Assembly: GCA_001789205.1 (NCBI GenBank)
Contig: MFYT01000014.1
Location: 1-15,607, forward strand
DNA length: 15,607 bases
From: Candidatus Raymondbacteria bacterium RIFOXYA2_FULL_49_16
Lineage (GTDB): Bacteria; Fibrobacterota; OXYB2-FULL-49-7; XYB2-FULL-49-35
Direction of reading: 5' to 3'
A program made the translations under genes and the position numbers. The notes under the pieces were generated by a model. It saw only the letters and a list, made by a program, of their open reading frames with translations, was not told the DNA's origin and ran no database searches. Shown one piece after another: positions 1 to 5,623 of the stretch (positions within the stretch are counted from its first letter, which is position 1; each line of letters starts with the position of its first letter).

Positions 1-110
1 TACGGGCGTCATTCTGCAACTAATGACCTCAATTGATGAATGGCCTTGTGTGTACGGGCGTCATTCTGCAACTAATGACCTCAATTGATGAATGACGCCC
101 CTACACACAC
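1..110. repeat. Tandem direct repeat with palindromic arms (REP/MITE-like)
   Basis: A 42-bp unit at 1-42 is repeated without mismatch at 53-94, a period of 52. The second copy ends in a long inverted repeat: the arm at 46-66 (core GGGCGTCATTC) pairs with 90-110 (core GAATGACGCCC) with two mismatches in 21, enclosing a 23-base loop. The outer ends are GT/AC alternations (TGTGTGTA...TACACACAC). The element lies 2 bases beyond the stop codon of the SGNH esterase gene on the minus strand, so its RNA could fold at the end of that transcript. The same arm sequence recurs at 10955-11028. It may continue to the left of the window. Confidence 0.85.
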
Positions 111-112
111 AA

Positions 113-2200
113 TTATTTCACCAATGATATTTTTTTGCTCAGAACCTTTCCATTTGCCCGAACCTGTACCACATATACACCCGCGGTGAGGCGCGATGCG
201 TTCCAGCTAATACCCTGTGCAAGCGCTTTGTTGCCCGCAGCTAGAGCGCTGATCAGTGCCCCGCACATGTCGTAGATCCGGACGCTAAAAAGCGATGCAG
301 GCAGCTGATCAACGCCTGATACGCTTATCTGTACGCTGGTACGGAAAGGGTTGGGAGAAACAGACAGTTGTTTGTCTGAAAGCACAAATCCCTTTACCTG
401 GCCCTGGGTGGCTGTGGACGCCTTGATATAAACCATCATATAGGGAACGTCGGCGCCGCCTTTTTCTCTGCTGAAAAAGTCATTATTGACGCCGCTGCTG
501 CCTTGGTCGTATAGGGCAATGCCCGTGGCCGCTCCGGTCGCATACGCCTGTATGACCGAAAAGGCAATGGGGAAGCGGTATTCGGTGAAGTCCGTACGCG
601 GCCCATTGTAATTCAGGCTCGTGGCCTCAACGCCCGATCCAATGTTGCCGCTCAGGTTGTTGGTCGCGCCTGTCCAGACGGAGTTTTCATCCCACGCCAC
701 TGTTATGGCACGCGCCATGGAGGTGAAGGTATAGTTTGTCGCGGAACTCCAGGTGCTCATTTTGAGACAAATGCATGCTGAATCCGGGACAAAGGTCACG
801 CCGCTCATATTAAATCCGAACATCATAACGCCCTGGTTCCAGGACTTAAGCCTCACAAACTGGTTGGCGCCCTTGATGGTGGGATCAACGCTTTCGAGGT
901 AGGTGTCTTTTACTATCTCAACGCGCATGCTGTCGTCCTGGGCTGTTCCGGTTGTGGCCACTGCCTGAGGAACGCTGGAGAGTGCGCTCCAATTATACCG
1001 GTCGCTGGCCTTGAGGGCGAAATAGTATGCGGTCCCCGGCGTAAGGCCAAGCACTGTCATGGATTGTGATGTACCCGGGCTCTGGGGTGAAGGAACGCCG
1101 GTAATCTGGGTTGCTGATGAAAAATTACCTTCAGTGATTGCATCTGTGGAATAACGGAGATCGTACTCATAGGCAATGCCGGTAGCGCTATCGTCACCAG
1201 TCGCGGTCCAGCTCAGGTCGACTGTTCCCGAATAGGCGCCCGGGGATGCGGCCAGGTCAGAGACTGCCGCGGGCGCGGTCACGTCAGCCGTGGGATTTTC
1301 ACCGTCGATTACGTATCTGACAATATCGTTTATAGCCATGATGAGCATGTAGTGACGCGCGTTCTGCACGCCGCCGCTGACGCCGCCGTCGAGGCAGTTG
1401 TCCGACAGGCTGGCGTTGCCGTCGCTGCAGCTGATGGGATGCGCCCAATCCGCGAGCAGGGGCGCGGCGCCGCCATGGTCCTCGCACCACTGGTGCAGGT
1501 CGATCATTGGCAGGTTATTGGTCTGGGCAAACACTTTCAGCTTGTTGACATAGGTCAGTTCTTTGGCTTTCCTGTTCTCCCGGGGCCACGAAGGATCATC
1601 ATAATCTATGGGAGGGATGGTGGTGATGATGGGAATGACCCCAGCTGTGATCAATTGACTCGTGATCAATCGGTATTCAAGCGTGTCAGGATAGCAGTCA
1701 AGGGCGCCCACATTGACCACCGGATCAGCGCACCCGTCGGTCGAATGGTTCTGCTGGATATTGTTGGTGCCGATCATGATTGCCGCGATCATGGGGTGCT
1801 GGGCGGAGAGCGCGGGCCCCACGTTGTTGGCCACCCACTTGATGGTCTGGCCCGACTGGCACATTTTGCCATTGGCGATCCACGTGCTCTGATCAAACGT
1901 GGAATCCTTGAAGGTATTAATGGCGGCCGCGTTTGAGATGCCGGTCACATTGCCGTCAAGCGGTAGCCAGTGGGAGTTCTGGTCTGTGATGCTATTTCCA
2001 AAGGTTGTTACACGATATTTGTTCCACCCGGTGTTCCAGGCGCCGTGGATAGTCCGGAGATTGTCCACCATGTCCTGGGTGAACTCCGCACAGTAATTGT
2101 CGATGTTAGTGCCTGAACCGCCATGAAGGTCTTGAGACGCGGGATAGAGCGCGCTACCGAGGCATGCGATAAGACAGACGGTGAGTGATGATTTGACCAT
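113..2200 (-). CDS. Secreted SGNH/GDSL-family esterase with FN3, DNRLRE and C-terminal sorting domains
   Basis: 695-residue secreted hydrolase. The N-terminus is a signal peptide (hydrophobic to about residue 20). Residues 60-300 form an SGNH hydrolase domain: block I is FGNSITD with nucleophile Ser70, block III is GTNN at 144-147, and the Asp/His pair sits in DWAHP at 251-255. This family removes acyl groups from polysaccharides or lipids, so deacetylation of plant or microbial glycans is likely but not shown. A fibronectin type III domain covers about 305-420. A DNRLRE (CBM96-like) beta domain covers about 425-595 and ends with the characteristic SRE...P pattern. Residues 610-695 form a sorting domain (SPNPF, VRIYD, GVYVVQV, final SLVK). 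The ATG at 2200 is preceded by a GGGGGG Shine-Dalgarno tract 4-5 bases upstream. The gene appears monocistronic. The substrate cannot be told from the sequence. Confidence 0.9.
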   Translation of the reverse strand: MVKSSLTVCLIACLGSALYPASQDLHGGSGTNIDNYCAEFTQDMVDNLRTIHGAWNTGWNKYRVTTFGNSITDQNSHWLPLDGNVTGISNAAAINTFKDSTFDQSTWIANGKMCQSGQTIKWVANNVGPALSAQHPMIAAIMIGTNNIQQNHSTDGCADPVVNVGALDCYPDTLEYRLITSQLITAGVIPIITTIPPIDYDDPSWPRENRKAKELTYVNKLKVFAQTNNLPMIDLHQWCEDHGGAAPLLADWAHPISCSDGNASLSDNCLDGGVSGGVQNARHYMLIMAINDIVRYVIDGENPTADVTAPAAVSDLAASPGAYSGTVDLSWTATGDDSATGIAYEYDLRYSTDAITEGNFSSATQITGVPSPQSPGTSQSMTVLGLTPGTAYYFALKASDRYNWSALSSVPQAVATTGTAQDDSMRVEIVKDTYLESVDPTIKGANQFVRLKSWNQGVMMFGFNMSGVTFVPDSACICLKMSTWSSATNYTFTSMARAITVAWDENSVWTGATNNLSGNIGSGVEATSLNYNGPRTDFTEYRFPIAFSVIQAYATGAATGIALYDQGSSGVNNDFFSREKGGADVPYMMVYIKASTATQGQVKGFVLSDKQLSVSPNPFRTSVQISVSGVDQLPASLFSVRIYDMCGALISALAAGNKALAQGISWNASRLTAGVYVVQVRANGKVLSKKISLVK

Positions 2201-2216
2201 ATTCCCCCCTTTTTAA

Positions 2217-2229
2217 TTGTATCATTATA
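2217..2229 (-). promoter_or_regulatory. Candidate promoter (-10) of the SGNH esterase gene
   Basis: On the minus strand a perfect TATAAT (2224-2229) lies 23 bases before the start codon. There is no convincing -35 at 16-18 bases; the nearest resemblance, TCGACA, is spaced 14 bases. Transcription would begin near 2217, giving a leader of roughly 17 bases that contains the G-rich ribosome binding site. Confidence 0.35.
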
Positions 2230-2261
2230 AAAATAACCACTGTTGTCGAAAAATACAAGCA

Positions 2262-2306
2262 TAGTTAAAAAAGAACCCTGAACATTCAGCGAAGAAGCCT
2301 TCGGGT
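2262..2306 (-). terminator. Possible terminator after the epimerase-family gene
   Basis: Just after the TGA stop at 2306-2308, the minus-strand transcript can form a short hairpin (CTGAA / TTCAG, 2278-2289). It may be extended by ACCC/GGGT pairing around an inner GAAGGCTTC. A GG(G)TTCTTTTTT run follows (poly-A at 2267-2272 on the plus strand). The U-tract is good and the stem is weak. It would separate this transcript from the SGNH gene promoter. Confidence 0.4.
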
Positions 2307-3175
2307 CATGTCGCAAGAAGTTTTCTCAGCTTATCCGAATTCAGGGAAATATTGCCCACGCGGGGCGGGCCGTTTTTTTCCTCGCGCCGCATTAAACCCT
2401 TTAATAATTCAGGCTGATACCCTTTTTTTTGCACATGCTTCCCGATATCATGGAGACTCCATGAGGTCTGGCCTCCAAGATGGAACAGGCCCCTGAGATC
2501 GCGTGCCAGGACGGACGCTATCGCTTCCCCGATTTCCTCGCACGAAATGCAGCTCCTGAATTCATCGTAAAACAAACTGGCCGGAAGATTGCGTCTGAAC
2601 CTTCCTTCAATCCAATCAATCGCGCCCTTGTCTTTATTGATGGATGTTCCTAGTGGCAGCCCCAGCCGAACAACGCAGTGGTTGAGGCATTTCATGACCT
2701 CATGTTCAGCCTCTGTCATGGTTTGGCCCACAACGCTTATCGGGTCGGGTGCATCTTCCTCCGCATACCCCTGGGCAGGCGGATTGTTTCCGGAAAATAC
2801 CAGGTCTGTGCTCATATAGAACAATGGCATGTCAGTCCCGAATATTTCGATGATGTTTTTGGCGCCCGCAACATTTATTGCGCGCGCCCATCCAGGCCGT
2901 TCTTCACAGAGATCAAGATCGCAGACGCCCGCACAATGCACTATACGGTTGGGTTGAAACCGGTCCCTGATTTGCATCAATGTTTCGCGGTCTGTCATGC
3001 AGACGCATGCCACATTTTTCAGATCCGGCAGCCTGGATTTGGGCGGTGCAATGCCAAAAAGGCGCGACTCGGGCACCAGTTCCTTTAATTTCAGGAATAT
3101 GGGCCAGCCATGGATAGAGGTGATGCCTGTGATAAGGATGCGCCACGATGCGGGCAGGGAAATAGTTGTATTCAT
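2306..3175 (-). CDS. RmlD/NAD-dependent epimerase-family protein lacking the YxxxK catalytic pair
   Basis: 289 residues from the ATG at 3175; a TTG at 3187 would add four residues and has a slightly better GGA-type ribosome site. The fold is an extended short-chain dehydrogenase of the dTDP-4-dehydrorhamnose reductase (RmlD) type. It has an N-terminal beta strand with a degenerate nucleotide loop (GITSIHG at 17-23 instead of GxxGxxG), a VHCAG strand, an N-V-A-G-A-K helix and the conserved MSTDLVFSG segment near 121-129. At the position where the family has YGxxK the sequence reads VGQTM, so Tyr is replaced by Val149 and Lys by Met153. Both substitutions are clear in the DNA (GTG and ATG codons). 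Reductase activity is therefore doubtful. A regulatory or binding role, as in the MAT2B relative of RmlD, is possible. No sugar-nucleotide genes are adjacent. The GIY-YIG gene lies 45 bases upstream and may share the transcript. Confidence 0.8.
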   Translation of the reverse strand: MNTTISLPASWRILITGITSIHGWPIFLKLKELVPESRLFGIAPPKSRLPDLKNVACVCMTDRETLMQIRDRFQPNRIVHCAGVCDLDLCEERPGWARAINVAGAKNIIEIFGTDMPLFYMSTDLVFSGNNPPAQGYAEEDAPDPISVVGQTMTEAEHEVMKCLNHCVVRLGLPLGTSINKDKGAIDWIEGRFRRNLPASLFYDEFRSCISCEEIGEAIASVLARDLRGLFHLGGQTSWSLHDIGKHVQKKGYQPELLKGLMRREEKNGPPRVGNISLNSDKLRKLLAT

Positions 3176-3220
3176 ATAAAACAACAACCATGTAATCCAA
3201 TGAATTTTAAAAAGATACGA

Positions 3221-3493
3221 TTATATATCCTTTATCTTTATTTTTCTTTGGATAAGCCTTTGTTTATTGGTCCGGGAAAGCTGTTTCACCCGGTATTCTG
3301 TCCGCAACGCCAGGCTACGGGCACCGATTTTTTTCTTAAAGACCAGCTGCAATGGTCCTTTTCCGCGTAAAAACCTGGCCGCTTTTTTTGGGACATGGCC
3401 ATGCTCGTGGAAACGTCTTTTAACGTCCGTTGTGATGCCCGTATAGAGGCTTTTGTCCCGGCATTGAATGATGTAGAGGAACCAGGGTTTCAT
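3221..3493 (-). CDS. Small GIY-YIG domain protein (UPF0213 / YhbQ type)
   Basis: A 90-residue stand-alone GIY-YIG nuclease-fold protein, the usual length for the UPF0213 family. The motif is split as LYIIQC (6-11) and LYTGIT (16-21). It is followed by DVKRRFHEHG (23-32), which carries the conserved Arg and His, and by a helix with the catalytic-type Glu66 in LRTEYRVKQLSR. The C-terminus is very basic (RKIKIKDI), suiting nucleic-acid binding. Relatives of this family are small bacterial proteins linked to DNA repair or exonuclease activity, but the biological role is generally unsettled. The start is the ATG at 3493; no strong Shine-Dalgarno is visible. It lies downstream of ettA on the same strand, separated by a strong hairpin, and upstream of the epimerase-family gene. 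Confidence 0.88.
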   Translation of the reverse strand: MKPWFLYIIQCRDKSLYTGITTDVKRRFHEHGHVPKKAARFLRGKGPLQLVFKKKIGARSLALRTEYRVKQLSRTNKQRLIQRKIKIKDI

Positions 3494-3572
3494 TTTATTA
3501 TCGTTTTGAATACACGTACAACACTCAGTGTCTGTGTTGGCGCTACGTATTGCCGTGAGGAATCGTTTGCCT

Positions 3573-3607
3573 GAATGACGCCAGTACGGGCCGCTGCAAG
3601 CGGCCCG
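3573..3607. repeat. Half-copy of the GAATGACGCC repeat next to a perfect 9-bp GC-rich hairpin
   Basis: GAATGACGCC (3573-3582) matches one arm of the repeats at 1-110 and 10955-11028; the opposite arm is absent. Five bases on is a perfect palindrome: CGGGCCGCT (3587-3595), loop GCA, AGCGGCCCG (3599-3607). The hairpin starts 8 bases after the ettA stop codon (minus strand), where a terminator would sit, but no U-tract follows it. It may slow transcription or protect the mRNA end. Confidence 0.6.
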
Positions 3608-3614
3608 CGCATCT

Positions 3615-5300
3615 TTACTTTCTCGTGAGCTGCCGGTATTTCATCCGGTGAGGCTTTGCGGCCTCTTCTCCCAGCCGTTCCCTGCGTTTTTCCTCGTATT
3701 CCGAGAAGTTTCCGTCGAACCAAGTGACCGTGCTGTCGCCTTCGAAGGCGAGAATGTGCGTGGCGATCCTGTCCAAAAACCAGCGATCGTGCGAGACAAC
3801 CACGGCGCAGCCGGCAAAATTTTCAAGCGCTTCCTCGAGCGCGCGCATGGTATTTACATCGAGGTCGTTCGTGGGTTCGTCGAGCAGCAGTACATTGGCC
3901 TCGGCCCGCAGCATGAGCGCCAGGTTTGCCCGGTTGCGTTCACCGCCCGAAAGCATCTCGACTTTTTTCTGCTGGTCTGTTCCATTAAAATTAAACTTTG
4001 CCACATAGGCGCGCGAGTTTATGTCCTTTTTTCCCAGCTTCATGAAATCCTGGCCGCCTGAGATTGCTTCCCAGAGGGTCTTTCCCGCCACAAGCGCACT
4101 GCGGTTTTGGTCGCCATAGGCAAGTTTCACGGTCTCGCCAATGCGGATGGAACCTGACGTGGGCGTTTCCTCGCCAGTGATCATTTTAAAGAGCGTGGTC
4201 TTACCCGCGCCATTGGGGCCAATGACGCCCACGATGCCGCCAGCAGGCAGTTTGAACGACAGGCCTTCGAAGAGCATGCGGTCGCCAAAGGCCTTGCTGA
4301 CATTGTCAGCCTCAATGACCACATTGCCCAGCCGCGGCCCAGGCGGGATGTAAATCTCCAGTTCTTTGACAGCCTGTTCAAAGTCCTTGTTCAACAGGTT
4401 TTCGTACGCGGAAATACGCGCTTTTGACTTTGCGTGGCGGCCCTTGGGAGACATGCGGATCCAGTCCAGTTCGCGCTCAAGGGTCTTTTGGCGGTCGGTC
4501 TGCTGTTTTTCCTCCTGCTGCAGGCGCGTGCTTTTCTGGTCCAGCCACGAGGAGTAGTTGCCTTTCCAGGGAATGCCGTGGCCCCGGTCGAGTTCGAGTA
4601 TCCAGCCAGCCACATTATCAAGGAAGTAGCGGTCGTGCGTGACGGCGATTACCGTGCCTTCGTATTCCTTCAAATGGCGTTCGAGCCAGGCGACTGATTC
4701 AGCGTCCAAATGGTTTGTGGGTTCGTCGAGCAGTAGAATGTCGGGTTTTTTCAGCAAAAGCCTGCACAGGGCCACGCGCCTGCGTTCGCCGCCCGATATT
4801 ACGTTCACGGGCATGTCCGCGGGCGGGCAGCGGAGCGCGTCCATTGCCTGTTCCAGCCGGGAATCAAGGTCCCACGCATCCAGAGCGTCGAGTTTTTCCT
4901 GCACCTCTCCTTGGCGCTCAATGAGCTTGTTCATTTCATCGTCAGGCATGGATTCCCCGAATTTCTCGTTGATCCGCTCAAACTCTTTGAGCAGATCGAC
5001 TGTGGCCTGCACGCCCTCTTCGACCACCTGCCGCACCGTGCGCGTTTCATTTTGCAAGGGTTCCTGTTCCAGCAGTCCCACGGTATAACCGGGCGAGAGT
5101 ATTGCTTCGCCGGAAAAGGCCGTGTCGAGTCCCGCGAAAATCCGCATGAGCGAGCTTTTCCCCGAACCATTGAGGCCCAGCACGCCGATCTTTGCGCCGT
5201 AGAAATAGGAAATGGAAATGTCTTTGATAACGGGCTTGTTGTTGTAGGCCTTGCTCACCCGTACCATTGAATAGATGATTTTGTTTGGTTCTGGATTCAT
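3615..5300 (-). CDS. ettA: Energy-dependent translational throttle protein EttA (ABC-F ATPase)
   Basis: 561 residues, close to the roughly 555 of E. coli EttA, with high similarity along the whole length. ABC domain 1 has Walker A GLNGSGKSS (42-50), signature SGGE (169-172) and Walker B ending in Glu193 of DEPTNHLD. The EttA-type arm lies in about 95-140. The P-site tRNA interaction motif linker (about 245-320) carries the basic KGRHAKSKAR stretch and ends IPPGPRLG. ABC domain 2 has GPNGAGKTT (361-369), LSGGE (450-454) and Glu475 in DEPTNDLD. EttA binds the ribosomal E site and controls entry into elongation according to the ATP/ADP ratio. There is no membrane domain, so it is not a transporter. 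The ATG at 5300 is preceded by AGGAG 11 bases upstream and gives the family's normal N-terminus; an upstream TTG at 5333 is less likely. No clear promoter was found in the leader. Confidence 0.96.
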   Translation of the reverse strand: MNPEPNKIIYSMVRVSKAYNNKPVIKDISISYFYGAKIGVLGLNGSGKSSLMRIFAGLDTAFSGEAILSPGYTVGLLEQEPLQNETRTVRQVVEEGVQATVDLLKEFERINEKFGESMPDDEMNKLIERQGEVQEKLDALDAWDLDSRLEQAMDALRCPPADMPVNVISGGERRRVALCRLLLKKPDILLLDEPTNHLDAESVAWLERHLKEYEGTVIAVTHDRYFLDNVAGWILELDRGHGIPWKGNYSSWLDQKSTRLQQEEKQQTDRQKTLERELDWIRMSPKGRHAKSKARISAYENLLNKDFEQAVKELEIYIPPGPRLGNVVIEADNVSKAFGDRMLFEGLSFKLPAGGIVGVIGPNGAGKTTLFKMITGEETPTSGSIRIGETVKLAYGDQNRSALVAGKTLWEAISGGQDFMKLGKKDINSRAYVAKFNFNGTDQQKKVEMLSGGERNRANLALMLRAEANVLLLDEPTNDLDVNTMRALEEALENFAGCAVVVSHDRWFLDRIATHILAFEGDSTVTWFDGNFSEYEEKRRERLGEEAAKPHRMKYRQLTRK

Positions 5301-5483
5301 GGTACTTGTATCTCCTGTCAGGGTTGGCTTCAAATGCCTGTTTTACCAGGTATTGGGAGCTTGTCTTTGTCCTTCTCCTCCAACGCAGGCCATGAAAAGA
5401 TACCTAGTCAACTGCTGGAAACACAAGACGATTTCGTCGGTCGCGCGGCGCGCTGCCCTGTTTCCTGGCAAAAGACAAGAATA

Positions 5484-5502
5484 GTGCCAAGTTTGTTGGC
5501 AC
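5484..5502. promoter_or_regulatory. Operator-like palindrome GTGCCAA-N5-TTGGCAC
   Basis: Perfect 7-bp arms (5484-5490 and 5496-5502) around a GTTTG spacer. It lies 40 bases before the candidate -35 of the CBM9 gene and inside the divergent region shared with ettA. The size and symmetry fit a dimeric repressor or activator site. It could also be only an RNA hairpin in the ettA leader. The cognate regulator is unknown. Confidence 0.35.
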
Positions 5503-5541
5503 ATGGCATTGAACGTTCCGGTAACGCACCAGTGATATATG

Positions 5542-5570
5542 TTGATAAATCAATAGTTTTGGGATATATT
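5542..5570 (+). promoter_or_regulatory. Candidate sigma-70 promoter for the CBM9 protein gene
   Basis: TTGATA (5542-5547), a 17-base spacer and TATATT (5565-5570) are one mismatch each from consensus at ideal spacing. Transcription would start near 5577, about 47 bases before the chosen ATG. A perfect TATAAT at 5581-5586 is an alternative -10, but it lacks a good -35. Confidence 0.5.
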
Positions 5571-5623
5571 ACGAGTGGCATATAATTTGTATGTAAGTTT
5601 AGGGGCCTATGATAGGAGAGGGA

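Larger units (their letters stand above)
5301..5623. other. Divergent intergenic region between ettA and the CBM9 gene
   Basis: 323 bases without a convincing gene. They hold the leader of ettA (minus strand), a perfect 7-bp inverted repeat at 5484-5502, a small GACGA/TCGTC palindrome at 5427-5438, a GC-rich run at 5440-5455, and a good sigma-70-type promoter for the plus-strand gene at 5542-5570. Short ORFs here lack ribosome sites and family resemblance. I see no tRNA or known riboswitch. Confidence 0.6.

Noticed and set aside
1-94. Two-copy direct repeat considered as a CRISPR remnant
   Set aside because: Only two units with a 10-base gap, and the repeat is part of a larger palindrome that recurs elsewhere; there are no cas genes.
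1352-1936. Plus-strand ORF of 194 codons opposite the SGNH esterase gene
   Set aside because: It lies entirely antisense to a gene with clear domains, has no ribosome site or family resemblance, and its composition is that of a mirror frame.
3490-3723. Minus-strand ORF of 77 codons between ettA and the GIY-YIG gene
   Set aside because: It overlaps the 3' end of ettA in another frame, crosses the hairpin, and shows only low-complexity basic sequence.
4216-4236. AATGACGCCC inside ettA as another copy of the repeat family
   Set aside because: The bases encode the conserved second Walker A region; the 10-base match has no flanking arm, so it is chance.
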